From: Edaphochlamys debaryana
Lineage: Eukaryota; Chlorophyta; Chlorophyceae; Chlamydomonadales
NCBI GenBank assembly: GCA_016858145.1
Contig: JAEHOE010000001.1
Location: forward strand, 496,001-560,000
DNA: 64,000 nucleotides
Direction: 5' to 3'
Shown here: positions 47,201 through 58,873 of the stretch, piece after piece
Layout: every line of letters begins with the position of its first letter
Numbering within the stretch: the stretch's first letter is position 1
The notes under the pieces: generated by a model
Databases searched by the model: none
What the model was told of the DNA's origin: nothing
The model's input: the letters and a program-made list of their open reading frames with translations, nothing else
Program-made: the position numbers and the translations under genes

Positions 47201-50200
47201 CTCCTCCTCAGAGGGCGCGCGGTAGCCTGCGGGGGCAGCGGCAGCGCCAGCAAGGTGACACCTCTGCCACCTTTCACGGTCCCTGCACGATCCGCCCATG
47301 CGCTGTGCAGCTATGCAACCCGGGCCGATAGGTCCGTCCAGGTCATTCAAGTGCAACGCTGCATGATGTGGTAGGCGCAGCCACGGCAGGCAACCGGTGC
47401 CTCATTGCCATGGCCGGCTGGCTGTTGGAGCCCACCCCTGCGTACCGCTGTACCGCCTCAGCAGTCCGTCCACTGTGTCGGAGAACTGCTGCAGCGCTCG
47501 TTCCGAGGCGTCGCTGATGAGCGCCTCCCACAGCTCGTCAAAGTCCTGCGGCGGCGGAGTGCAGAGGCATTGAGGATTGAGGCAGCGGCCGAGGGAAAGG
47601 CATCGGCAACCTAGCCAGGCCGCCCACGTGCTGCTGATCGGGCCGTGCCAGCCTGTCCCACCAACCACAGAATCACTCACACACACACCAGCTCCATGGG
47701 GGCAGCATACACCCCACCCTACGGCCCGCAAGGCGCGCACCCCACGCACCGCACGCCACCGCACGCACCGCACGCGCCGCACCTGGATGCTGGCCACCAC
47801 GATGGTCGTGTCGGGGTCCCCCAGCGGCGGCTTGACGCGGCCCAGCAGGTCCTTGTGCCGCCGCTTGTTGCGCACCTCCGCCAGCACCACCACCGACAGC
47901 AGTGCCACCACCCCGATCACCACGCTGATCACAACGATCGTCTGCCGAGGCACTGCGGCTTTGCTGCTCTCGGGCGGCGGGCGGGTCTGCGGGGGGCGTC
48001 GAAGCGGCAGCGGTTAGCAGCCTACTAACCGCAGACTGCCGTGAGCACCCGCATCGCCAAGCACACAGTTGCCCCTACAGAGCAGCGCTGGTCCCAGCTG
48101 CCGGTGCACAGCCCGCTCACCGCCGCAGCCGATGTGGGCGCCACGTAGCCCAACTGGGCCCGGTAGAGCGCCAGGAACCCCGGCTGGCCGTCGGCCGCCA
48201 GGCCGTATCGCGCCTGCAGCGCCGCCGTCACGTTACCGTCCAGCTCCGCCGCGACCTCAGCCGGGTCGCGCCCCGCCCCCAGCGCCTCCACAGCGAGCAC
48301 CATGTGGCCAAAGATCTCGTACTGCCCCGGCAGGCGCAGGGCGGGGGCCATGTTGGGCATGGCGTAGAGCGCGGACATGACGGACTGCATATCGGCGACG
48401 GCCGCGGCGGCGTAGCCCGCCTCGGTCCAGTTGCTCAGCGAGGCGGGGGCCCAGTGGTCGATCCGGAAGGGGCCGACGACTGCGGGCGCAGGAGCGCGAC
48501 CGGGGCTTGGCATACGGCGTCAACCGGGTCGACTGGTTGGGACCGCCCCGCCTCACCCCGCCCCTGGAAACCCTTGCCCTCTCCCACTCAACCGCCCGGG
48601 GCCTGCCCGACTCTTTCCGCACACTGGCTCCTCAGCTTCCCCTCCCAAGCCTGCTGCCTCGTGCTCGTCCACATCCCGTACTCCGCACCCCGAACCCCCG
48701 GCACTCACATGAACCCGGGTCCAGGACGCCCTGCAGCCCCAGGCTCATGTGGCTCAGCAGCCGCACCACCTGCTCCTGCACGCGCCGCGGGTTGCGCCGC
48801 GCGGCCATGCCCACGATGCCCCCCAGCACGAACGGCGCGTAGTTGACGAGCGCCAAGGAGGTGCGGGCCGGGGTTGTTGCGGGGGCAGCTCTGGCGTTGC
48901 CGGGGCCGGGCATAGAGGTGACGACGACCGGAAGCGCCTGGCGGGGAGCCGGTGGAGGGGAGCGGCGACAGGCGAACTGACTCGACAAGCCAGTCAAGCT
49001 GAGCTCGCAGCAAGCCGAGCACTCCACTCCTGTCATCCCGCGCTGCGTGGGTGCGCCGCAGGCCCCACCCGTCTCTCCCCCAGCTTCACGTCCAAGCCAA
49101 CAGCCCCCAAGCAGCTGCCCCCAACGGACCCAGCCCCATGCCGACTGGCCCCACCTCGTCCGTGCCCTCCGCCGCTGCGTCGCTGGGGTCTGCAGGCACC
49201 TCCTCGTACACCCCCAGGGGGCAGAGCGCGGGGGTGCACGGCTCCAGCTGCCCGCTGGTGCGGTTGAGCACCAGGGAGCTGCCCGGGGGCAGAGCCACGC
49301 CCAGCACGTCACGCACGGGGCTGTTCCGCGCCGCATACACCTGCGCAGCAGGCATGACGGTACGCGCAGGAGGCATCACAAACATACATTACAGAAAGAG
49401 AGGCTTTCAGGCTATCTGCTCCAGCAGGTTGTTAGTCGCCCCACATCGCAGGCGTAATGCTGTCCAGCCACGCGCCGTACGCACCCCCACCTTGAACATC
49501 TCGAAGGACTGCACGGTCATGAGGCAGGAGCGGTTTACGAAGAAGTCGGGATCATCGGTGCAGCGCGTGCTGTCATCGGGAGGGCCCAACGACGCCAGTT
49601 CCTGCGCGGGGAGAATGGCAGGAAACGTGGTCAGCGGCACGGCATTTGCTTGCCATGCATGCGTCCCGCCCAGGCCGACTATGAGGTTCTATGACCTATG
49701 CCCTTTGCCCAGCCTGGACAGGCGGCTGGCCGAGAGCGAGGGTCGGAGCCGGGTGCAACGCGGGGGCCCTGGGCGCACCTGGTACACCTGCATCGCCCGC
49801 AGGTAGCCCGCGGAGCGAGCCATGGAGGCACCGGTGGCGGGGTCCAGCAGCCACCCGGAGGAGGGTCCGGCGGCCTGGGAGGGCGGATGGGTCGGGTGGC
49901 GACAACCGTGAGCAGACGCACAAGAAGCGTGCGCCTCGCATACAGAAAGAGGCATGTGTGGCAGGGTCGTTGCATCCCCTAAGCGTGCAAGCATTGGCGG
50001 GCCTCCACGGGTGTGAGTCGTGTCTCGTCAAGGTTCTGTGCGTAATGTCACGCATCGGCGCCAGCGCGCAACCCAACACGCACCTGCACGTACGGCGCGG
50101 CGATGTACCGGAGCAGGGTGGCGCCGCACCCTGCACGTGCACGCGGCAGAGCAGCCAGACGCGTGAGCAGTACTGCCAGGCCTCGTGCTGCCTGCCACGA

Positions 50201-51775
50201 GTCGTTCCACAAATCCGTGCTGCGCACCAGCCGCATGACAAACCAGCGCTTCCGCACACTCCGCAACAAGCCGCCCCGTTGTGGCCCACCCGGCAGCCCG
50301 GCCTTGACGCCTGCATAAAGCTGTGCAAACCCCGCATCGCCCTCGCTTGCGTGACCCCGCTCGTCCCAACCTCCGCCGCACACTTACAGCTCTGCCGATG
50401 CGCACAGAACGCGTAGCCGGGCCGGCCGTCACCATTCGTGTCAATCACGTTGTGCCAGCGCTTGGCGGTCGCCAGCAGCTGCTCCCAGGTGCGCGGAACT
50501 GGGATCCCATGGCGCTCAAACAGATCGCGGCGGTACATCATCATCCCGCCCAGCCCCCCGACGGGCACGCCGTAGGTGGTCTGGTTGTGCAGGGCAGCGA
50601 AGCCCCGGAAGTAGCGGCTGATACGGTACCAGTTGAGCAGCGGGCTGCAGTGGAAGGCGGGGAGTGAAGGGGCGCAGTTAACGTCAATGGGCCCGAGGGA
50701 AGAGGGCACGGACAGGACGCAAAGGCAGGGCGGCCGGGTCTGTCGAGGAATAATCTGGGGGCGGCGCACCCCCCATGTACGCCCCAAACGCAGGAGCGAT
50801 AAGGTTGCGGCGGCTTGCTGGAGACCCTGGGCCCCAACGGCGGCACATGACCGCCATAACGCTCGTGGCCGCAGTCGCTGGAGCAGGTAGAGGGCACGGG
50901 GGCCCGGCCGACAAGGCCTTACTTGTGCATAACGTAAGGGTCCAGCGGCGCGGTCAGCCCCTCCATCGCCAGCTCGGGCAGGACCTCCGCGTCCGTCAGA
51001 TAGGCGTCATGGTAGCCGTTCACGTCGGGCCCCAGCTCCGCCGTCAGGTTCACTTGCGGAACCGGCCCGAGTGTTTTGAACACCGTGAACTCCACTTCGT
51101 AGCCTCCAGCAGCTGTGTAGGCCTCCGCTGCGTGCTTGACCTGGGCAGGACGTGGTATTGCGCGGGAAAGTGCGGGGAGGCGGGGGGGTACCTCGTTGAG
51201 TGACCAGGCGGCAGGGCGGTGCCCCGCCTCCCCGCCTCCATCTGGGTCAACCGGCCGCGGGGCACGGTCCACCGCCATGCCCGATCCACATTCATGCTCG
51301 ATCGGGGGCTCCAGGGGCGGGGCGCTCCCCGTCTGGACGCAAAACCCCGTGTCCGCCCTTACCATCCGCTCCAAGAACCCGAAGTGGACGTACACGCGCA
51401 GGACCTGAGCGCACCAGGGGAAGCAAGTTGGGGCCTACATAGCGCTGAAGGAGGACTCACGTCCAGCGGCGTTGGCTGGGAGAAGAAGCAGGGAAGCATG
51501 ACATACCCTGGGCTCGAGCTCGCCGGAGCAGCTGGTGGCGTTGCGGACGACAGCATCCACCTCCAGAGGCGCAGCGCAACTGCGCAGGGGAAGGCTTTGT
51601 AGGGCTTCGACGCCGAAAACTAAAGCATGTCTCCAGAAGCGACTGACCTCCCCTCCAAGGAGCTCGTCCACATATCACTGCGGCATTCTCCGAGCGCAAG
51701 CGCCAGCTCCAAGGGGGCCAATGCAAGCGCACACAGCGTGACCACCGCCAGTCGGCCAGCCCGTGTAGGGCCCAT
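40463..51775 (-). CDS. Receptor-type nucleotide cyclase 2: solute-binding ectodomain, one TM, degenerate tandem cyclase domains, giant tail
   Basis: Twenty-three exons give 2,384 residues (51775-51648, 51579-51507, 51404-51363, 51140-50923, 50644-50388, 50130-50084, 49874-49779, 49601-49491, 49340-49155, 48937-48709, 48479-48121, 47986-47783, 47545-47446, 47226-47064, 46896-46815, 46606-46386, 46217-46094, 45892-45665, 45428-45373, 45236-45129, 44962-44833, 44670-44441, 44225-40463). Signal peptide (GRLAVVTLCALALAPLELAL), solute-binding ectodomain (VYVHFGFLERM, GVPVGGLGGMMMYRRDLF, VPRTWEQL, DTNGDG), membrane span ~598-618. C1: Ser648 and Glu692 at the metal positions, Glu846/Ala850 at Asn/Arg. 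C2: His940 and Gly983 at the metal positions, but Asn1074 and Arg1078 kept (MNRAAR). It therefore may be weak or inactive as a homodimer. The last exon encodes ~1,250 residues of Ala/Ser/Gly-rich sequence. All introns are GT-AG. It shares domain order and several splice positions with cyclase 1. Confidence 0.87.
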
Positions 51776-52063
51776 CTCTCCTCGCCTACGCATAGCGCCT
51801 GGAGCTACGCCTGGGCCGCATCAGGGCCCGAGCCCACCGCGCAGGACTTTTTGACGCATCAAGAACGGGCCGCAGGTCGCAGTTTCATATGGTGCGCGTG
51901 CTATGATGTATCAAATACTACGAGGACAGTAAAACGCTGGTTATGGCGTCTCAGAGGAGCGAGATGGAGCGGCCGAGATTATGCACATGGGTGAGGTGGG
52001 CTCATAAACACTCACCCATTCTTCTTCTTCGCGCAAAACCGCGGCAGCCTTGATCAACAATAC
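51776..52063. promoter_or_regulatory. Short divergent promoter region, cyclase 2 / methyltransferase
   Basis: Only 288 bp separate two start codons pointing away from each other. The middle part (about 51880-51935) is AT-rich compared with the flanks. Both promoters should be here, possibly shared; no known element was recognised. Confidence 0.45.
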
Positions 52064-54762
52064 ATGCCCATAGCTGGTAGAGCGCAAGTAATGGTGGCGG
52101 TGGGCTGGCCCGCGTGGGCGAGCATTGTATTGGTCACCGTAGAATCAAGCCGACTCGTATGGCGTGCCCTTCGTCGGCGGGCCAGGCACGGGGGACTGGA
52201 CAGCGTTGTCAGCTACAGCTCGTGCGTCATCGCCGGTAGGACGGCACCGGGCACTGGCCCGCCGCACTGGCCGCGCCAGACCATCCCTCCAACCTGCCGA
52301 CCTCGTGTTGCCCCGCAGCCAGCCGCGCGGCTGAGTCCGAGCTGACGGATGCCTACATCCATGACCCTCTGGCAGCGGGGCTGGCGGGGCCAACGGCTAT
52401 GGCTGAGCGGCGGGTGCGTGCGTGGAGGCATACGGAGGCACCTTCCCCTGCTTCCAGCCTAGCCAGACGGCACGTGGGGTACGCGTCCCCTCCTCACAGC
52501 CGACCGATCACGGGGTCCTGCGGTATCACAAGAGAGCCCGGCATCTGTCTGCCCTCGAGACTGCTGACCTTCCCTCTGGTATCACAGAGGGGCGGCCGCT
52601 TGCCTGACACGGTGGCCGTGCCGATGGCCCCTCAAGGCGCTGCATCCGTCTGATCTTGAGTCCCCTGGCTCAGTCCCCTGCCTGTCTGGCCTTATCTGTT
52701 ATGGCCTGGGTGCTTGGCCTGTCTGTCCCCCTTGTAGGAGCTCGAACGCGCCACCGCTGCCCGCACGGCGCCAGGGCAGCCGCAGGAGCAGCCGCGGCCC
52801 ATCCCGCGCATCATCATGCGGACCAAGTGGTTTGACGATGTGGCGGTGAGGGGGAGGTTACACGGGCGCGTTGAGAGTAGCGCAGGACCCAGTTGATCCC
52901 CTGCCGTGTGGGCCTAGCGCTTGGGCCAAGCACTGCCCTGCAGCTACTCCGCCATGCAGCCCCAGCCCCCGCGAGTGGCAGGAAGAAGCCCCTCGGTGCC
53001 TCCAATCCCTGCACGCTGCTGCTCGCCCATGTGTCGCAGATGGCGGTGACGTGGAGGGGCCAGGGCCCGGCAGCGGAGGTGGTGCGCCTCCGCTGCCACG
53101 CAGCCCTCGGCGATGCCGTCGGGCGCGCGGCAAAGTGCCTGCAGGTGGGGTGCTTGCCACTTAGAAAGCTGTCAAGGTGCATGAGGCTGCTGCAGGCCAC
53201 CTGGGCTGGGGCTCCTGGCAGGGCCTGCCCACGGTCAGGAGCATGGGGTCACGGCTACTATGGCCGACTTCCCCAGCAGTGGCTCAGCAGGTGGACACTG
53301 GACAGCCCTAGGCCATGCACCCGCACGGGCTGCGGCCGCTAGCGGCCAGCGGCCCATGCAGTCACGGCTCACACCTCCTCCTCCCCGCCCCCGCCAGGTG
53401 GTGCTGCTGGGGGCGGGACTGGACGCGCGGCCGTGGCGCCTGGCGCTGCCGCCGGGCGTGCGGTGGCTCGAGGTGGACCGTGCCGACGTGCTGCGCGCCA
53501 AGCAGGCGCAGCTCAGGCGGCTGGGCGCGGAGACTAAGAGCGCAGCGCAGCAGGCGCAGCACGCACACTCTCAGGCGGCAATCGGCAACGTCCAACCGAC
53601 TGTCGGCGGAGTCAGCAGCAGTGGCGCCAGCAACAGCCAGGGGGTGGCGAACGGCGCGCAGGCGAGCTTTCCGCGGGGCCGTGGGCCGCGGCACCCGCTG
53701 CTCGTGGGGTCGTGGGGCTGCGTTGTGGCGGACCTCTGCCAAAAGGGCTGGAGCAGGGAGCTGCTGCGGGCGGGGCTGGATCCATCTGCGCCCGTGCTGT
53801 GGATCCTGGAGGGCCTGCTGTACTACTTCCACGAGCCGGAAGTGCGGGCCATGCTGCAGGTGCGGGGGGACGACGTGCTGCCTGGGCTTCTCGCGGCCTG
53901 TCGGGGCATGCCTTTTGCGTCTTCACCTTGCTTGCTGAGACCCGTTGGGGCTGACACTGCGTCCCCGCGTCAGCCTTCTCGCCATCTGCTGGAAGCGGTT
54001 AACGCCCATTTACGCCGTCGCTCACACGCATGCTTGCCCCTGTGTTGCCGGGACAGGAGGCGGCCTCCGTGTCGGCCCCCGGCAGCATCATGGCAGCCTC
54101 AGTGCTCCGCACGGGCGCGGGGGGGAGCGGTGCGGCCTCCGCCCCCGCCACGCCTGCGCCCTTCACGCCCCACGGCCCCGCCGCCGCGTCCTCCGCATTC
54201 AGCTCCCCGGGAGGCACGTCCTCAACCCCAGCCCCTGCGGCTGAAGCTGGGACTGACCCCGCCGCTCCTCCCAGCACCGCTACCGCTGCTTCCAAGCAGA
54301 CTAGGGACGGCGGTGCGCCAGTGGCGAACGGAGCGAGCGTCAAGGTACCAGCAGCCAGCGGCAAGCGGCCTCGGACCAGCCTCGTGAGCGAGTTCAAATG
54401 GCGCTGCCAGCCCGACGTGCCCCAGGTGGGGCGCAAGGCACGGGGCCAAGGTCGCTGCACTCGTGGGCTGCAGGGCTGTGCTGCCTGGCTGAACGGGTCT
54501 GCCCGTGGGGTCTGCCCTGGCCCCGGCCTCGCGGCCGCCCAAATAGTACCAGTATCGCCAGCCTGCGCGCTGCCGTTCTCGATTCCCCGTCCAGCCCGTG
54601 GTTCCCGCGGCCCTGCACCTCGCCCTCGGTCCGCAGTTCTTCTCCGAGTGCGGGTGGAGCACGCTTGCCTGCGTGTCCTGGCTCGAGGCGGCTGCCGCCT
54701 ACGGACTGCCGGCGTCCAGCGGCCAGGCCGGCGTGACGCTGGTCACGGCACAGCTGGCCTGA
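52064..54762 (+). CDS. SAM-dependent methyltransferase, PPM/LCMT-like family
   Basis: Seven exons (52064-52235, 52319-52413, 52738-52845, 53040-53144, 53398-53859, 54057-54425, 54637-54762) give 478 residues. The order of motifs fits the leucine carboxyl methyltransferase-type family (Pfam LCM), including many bacterial 'putative SAM-dependent methyltransferases': CVIAASRAAESELTDAYIHDPLAAGLAG, IIMRTKWFDDVA, SAM motif I VVLLGAGLDARPWRL (161-175), LEVDRADVLRAKQ, then WILEGLLYYFHEPEV and FKWRCQPD, ending FFSECGWSTLACVSWLEAAAAYGL. Two Ala/Gln/Ser-rich inserts lengthen it over the usual ~300 residues. The exon at 53040 rests on phase and position only and is the least certain. The substrate is unknown; protein phosphatase 2A methylation is one possibility but LCMT1-specific features are not clear. 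The N-terminal ~40 residues contain a hydrophobic stretch (WASIVLVTV) that could be a targeting signal. Confidence 0.78.
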
Positions 54763-55910
54763 GCCGGGGGCCCACGGAGGGACGGGCACGGCGGGGGGGC
54801 CGTAGGGGTGGATATGCTGGAAGGTTCGTTGGCGGTTGCGTACGTTGGGCTGTTGGCAACCGATCCAAACTGCGGCGAGGGGGCCGGCAAGCGGTGCGCA
54901 CAGATTGACCGTACAGATTGCCCGTACGTTGGCGGCTTGGCGCAAACAGAGGTGATCAAGGAGGATGGGGTGGGGTGAGATTACAGGAGTGATCGATGGA
55001 AGACCGTGGAGTGCTCTCTGTCCAAGTGACCCTTGGGACCTTGTGATTGGGACAGTTGCCATTTGAGAGAGTGTTGTCATGTGAAGTATCTAGCATAGGG
55101 ACCTGAAGTGTTGCTTCACTCAATCACTCAAAGCGGGAAGTATGCAGCTGTGCACCCATGTCCGTGTAACAACAACAACTACTAATGCTGGGCTGATGCC
55201 CTCATCGACCCCTACATAAGAAGAGCATAGGGATATGAAGTTGTGTCAATGATGCGCTGAGAGACGAGAGTTGATGTGGTGAGGTGCAGTTGGGGTGTTG
55301 GGGGCCTGGCGTACAGGCAGGGTCCATGTGGAAGGAAGTGCGTGTAAGGGGCCATCTAACGCGAGTCTTCTTACACGTAAGCGGCAACGCTTGCAATTCG
55401 TCTTGCGGGCTACCATGCTGGACATTCATGTCATCAAATGGTACCGTCGTACCGATCCCCTCAGCCTCTCGCATCCGGCCTCCATCAGACTCACACGTCT
55501 TCACACCCGAGAGCAGCCTCGCTCACAGCGCTCGCGCCCCCCCGCTCAAGCCAGCAGCAGTTCTGCTTTCGGCCCCTGGCCTTGCCGCCTCTGTCAGCCC
55601 CCCCTTCCACCATAGCATAGCGGCATTGTCCGACCTCCTCTTGTTCCTCTCATCCCAAGCCTGACCCAGATCGCCTGGCTCGCCCTTCGCCGCCGGTACT
55701 GCGTATTACCCCTTTGTCGCCTCTTACTTACTTACGGGTATGGATAATACGGTCAGCAGTGCCATGCGCTCATGCATTCCGTCAAACGCGCTCCCCCGCT
55801 GCTGGCGGGGAAAACCTGCCTGCGACTCGCTCACCGCACAGCTCCTTGCCCGTCCGCCACCACAGTCACCCCAGCCGTCCTCCCCTGCCCAAGGCCGTCG
55901 GGCTCTCCAT
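54763..55910. other. Convergent 3' region between methyltransferase and thioesterase
   Basis: The two genes point towards each other. GC drops between about 54950 and 55450, as expected for 3' UTRs and spacer. A TGTAA at 55165 fits the methyltransferase. No further gene is visible. Confidence 0.4.
55165..55169 (+). terminator. Candidate polyadenylation signal TGTAA of the methyltransferase
   Basis: TGTAA lies about 400 nt after the stop codon on the coding strand, the first such motif I noticed downstream. Weak evidence on its own. Confidence 0.35.
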
Positions 55911-58274
55911 CTACTTGCCCTTTTCCCGCCCGAGGCCCAGCGACTTAAGCCAGTCCGGCAGCCAGCGCGGCGCCACGAACAGCGCTCGCCCCGTGGCGTA
56001 AAGCGCCTTGTGCCCGTCCGTGACCTGCGCCCGCATCCACACCTGCGGGGGCACAGGGGGCGGAGGGCGAGGCAGTCAGGGAGCCGCCCGGCCGGGAAGG
56101 AGAGAGGGGTCAGGGAGAGCCCCTCTGCGGGGGTGCGGAGCGTCAGGGCAGGGGGCAGCAGACTGGGACCCCGCGCATACTTCCAACGGGGCTGCAGGAT
56201 GCCACCAGATGCCACGCGTGTGAGCTGGGCGCGTGTAGGGGCGCACGGGACTTGCCTTGCGGTCCTGGACCGACTCCACCTCGGTCTTGATGAGGATGAT
56301 GCTGCCGTTGGGAATCTTCTGTGGGTCGAAGGACAGGGTGAAGCAAGTGAAGGGGAGCACAGCATCCCATTCACCCCCCTCCCTCCCACTGCGGGCCTAG
56401 CCCAACCTCCGCTTCCGCCCGGCGTCCCTCTCCCTCGCCCAGCAAACTATACGCCCAGCCCCAGCCCCCGACCCCGACCCCGCCGCGCCTGCTTGTAGTC
56501 GATCTCCAGGCGGGCCGTGTAGGCCGGCGGCCGGAAGCCCAGCCCCCCGCTGCGCCACAGCGCCACCGCCAGCCCCCCCAGCGTCTCGTCCACCAGCGCC
56601 GCCGTCAGCCCCCCGTGCACCGTCTGGGGGAAGCCGCACACCTCCCTGCGTTTGGGCGGAGCGGCAGAAGTCGGGCGTTGAGTGGGGGCGAAACAAGGTG
56701 CAGAACACAGGACCAGAGGAAACACCTGCGGTAGCCTCCTTGCGCGGCAAGGCCCCGGGCCTCGCAAGCACCAGACCTCCCCCCTGAGCCATCTCCCCGA
56801 GTCGTACTCCTCCTCTACACAAGGCTCTCCGAGCGCATACCCCGGCGCCCATGAACCACCTGACAAGCCACACCCTGTGGCCCCCCCCCGTAACCTCCCT
56901 CTCTTACCAAGGCGCCCCGACGACGATGCGCGGCCCCATGCCCCCCGCCGCCCCGCACACCCACTCCGCACCCCAGCCCACATACAACCACACCACACCG
57001 ATGCCGGTGACCCCCGCCGCACACCCGACCCGGCACCAGCGGCCACCGCACCCCTTACCCCCGCGCCCCTTCCCCGCCCTCCCCCCCCCCCCCGCCTCAC
57101 TTGCCCAGCTCCACCACCGAGTAGAAGACCTGCTGCCGCGTGTCGTAGAAGCAGCGCAGCTCCCGGATCTGCCCGCTGCGGACCATGGTCTCGAACTGGG
57201 GTGGGGGCGGGCGGGCAGGCGGTGTGGGTGGGGGTCGGCAGCCGTCGGGGAAAGAGGGTGGGGGCAGCGGCCGCACGGCTCGGCTCCCAGCGCGCCTGAG
57301 GCCTGCTGCCCCTCTCCTCGTACCCCCATTCCCGCGTCAGCCCTCGCAACAACCACGCTCCCTCCAATCCCCTCCCGGGCACCCCCTCCCCTCCCCTCTC
57401 CCTCCACCCTCCCCTCCCCTCCCCCTCTCCCCCCTCCCCCTCCCCTCCCCCCTCTCCCCCCCTCCCCTCCCCCCCTCTCCCCCCCTCCCCCATCCCTCCC
57501 CCCCTCCCCCCTCCCCTCCCCCCTCTCCTTCCCCCCTCCCCCCTCCCCTCCCCTCCCCCCTCCCCTCCCCTCCCCCCTCCCCTCCCCTCCCCCTCTCCCC
57601 CCCTCCCCCCCTCCCCTCCCCTCTCCCCCCCTCCCCTCCCCTCCCCTCCCCTCCCCTCCCCTCCCCTCCCCTCCCCCCCACCAGGTGATCGTCCTCCACC
57701 ACCAGCTTGCCGATGGGGTGGTGCCGCAGCTGCTGCCCGGGGGACAGCACCTCCTCCACGCCCTCGCCCTCGGCCAGCTGCCGCACCCAGGGCACGCGCT
57801 CCGAGGACAGGTCCTGGATGTGGCGGTCATCGGCGTCCTCAGACGCCCGGTTGCTCTGGGCTGGGGTGCCGTGGAGGGAGGGGGGTAGAAGGGGAGGGTG
57901 TGAGTGGTGGAGGGGCGGAGGCGGGAGGGGGAGATGGGAGGGAGGAGGGGGGGCCATGGGGAGGGTAAGGTGGGAGGGTGAGCTGGGAGAGCGAGGCCAT
58001 CGGGAGGGGAAGGTGGCGGTGGGTGGGGAGGGCCGCGGCCACCCCGCCTCGAGTGCTTACCTAGCGCGTACGCGGCTCCGGCGAAGAGGAGAGCACCTCC
58101 ACCACCGAAGCGTACTCCCGACTTGGCTAGGAATTGAAGCGCTGAGCCCACGTTGACGGACAGGGGGCCGACACACATCCCCCGGGGGCCATCCGCTGGC
58201 CGCGGTGGGATGCGCGGGGCCGGTCCGCGGAAGGAGCGGAGCGCGTTCATGCCCCCGAAGGGCGAGTTGAACAT
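55911..58274 (-). CDS. Acyl-CoA thioesterase-like, 4HBT/hotdog family (THEM4-type)
   Basis: Six exons (58274-58061, 57860-57682, 57195-57101, 56645-56489, 56318-56256, 56042-55911) give 279 residues. The hotdog core shows FETMVRSGQIRELRCFYDTRQQ, then the signature HGGLTAALVDETLGG (173-187) with His173, Asp182 and Glu183, the strand ARLEIDYKQ, and SIILIKTEVESVQDRKVWMRAQVTDG near the end. This matches 4HBT thioesterases of the THEM4/PaaI type, which hydrolyse acyl-CoA. The first exon (Arg/Pro/Gly-rich, then FGGGGALLFAGAAYALA) could be a plastid or mitochondrial targeting region with one hydrophobic segment. Introns 4 and 5 appear to have GC donors (CAG|GCGCGG and AAG|GCAAGT); for intron 4 a GT donor 36 nt further (end 56453) is also in frame and would add 12 residues. 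Intron 2 holds a long CT/GA tract. Confidence 0.8.
57380..57679. repeat. 300-bp CCCCT-rich homopyrimidine/homopurine tract
   Basis: The plus strand consists almost only of C and T in units like CCCCTCCCC and CCCTCCCCT, with the most regular CCCCT array at about 57640-57675. It lies in intron 2 of the thioesterase, whose sense strand is therefore G/A-rich (GGGGAGGGGAGG). Such mirror-type tracts can form triplex or G-quadruplex structures. Confidence 0.9.
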
Positions 58275-58873
58275 CACCACAACCAGAGCACCCCCGCGAA
58301 CACAGCGTCGCTCTTCAGCGCAGGCCTGCGCAGGCCACTCCCGCGCTTCTCCACGCTCCGGACGTCGCCTGCCGCCTCCGCCTGCACCTACTACAACCAG
58401 TCGAAGTGCCCTATCGCATGCTCAAGCTTTTTCGCGCAGCGTTGTAGGCACACGTCTTTCGGGGCGTGACGTTTGGCGGAAGGCGGGGCTTTCACGGCGC
58501 GATGTATGAAGCACAGCGCGTTGTGCGTTAGCGTGGTCGCTTGTTGTGGTGTGATGTGGGGCTGCACGCCGGCTGTGGGTTTACAAATCCCTGAAATCCG
58601 CGGTGGGCTGTCGTCGCATGAAGCTTCGCAGGCACCTCGGCCTTCGCTGTGTCGCGTGCACTCCTCGCCGCCTCCTCCGTGACCTAACCATCTGACTGAA
58701 GAATGCTTGACCACCAAAACGCGTAGTTCACGAGCGCTGCAGTCGCCGACATGGACTCTTTCACCACCAGCTCGTTCTGTAGCCACCCTCACATGTATAG
58801 ATTGTACAATTGACGGGGCATACGAGGAGCGCTTCGGGGTGGTGGTGTGCTGTAGCAGCGTTCATTGCTCGGC
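58275..58873. promoter_or_regulatory. Divergent promoter region, thioesterase / glycosyltransferase 2
   Basis: About 600 bp between two start codons pointing apart. A TATA-like TGTATAGATTGTAC lies at about 58793-58807, some 70-80 bp upstream of the glycosyltransferase ATG. No other element was recognised. Confidence 0.35.

Noticed and set aside
53260..54387. Single 375-codon methyltransferase frame read through introns
   Set aside because: The frame reads across two good introns (53860-54056 and upstream of 53398). The conserved motifs are only continuous in the spliced model.
57372..57688. Pro/Leu/Ser-rich protein encoded by the CCCCT tract (plus-strand frames)
   Set aside because: A low-complexity translation of a simple repeat that lies inside an intron of the thioesterase on the other strand.
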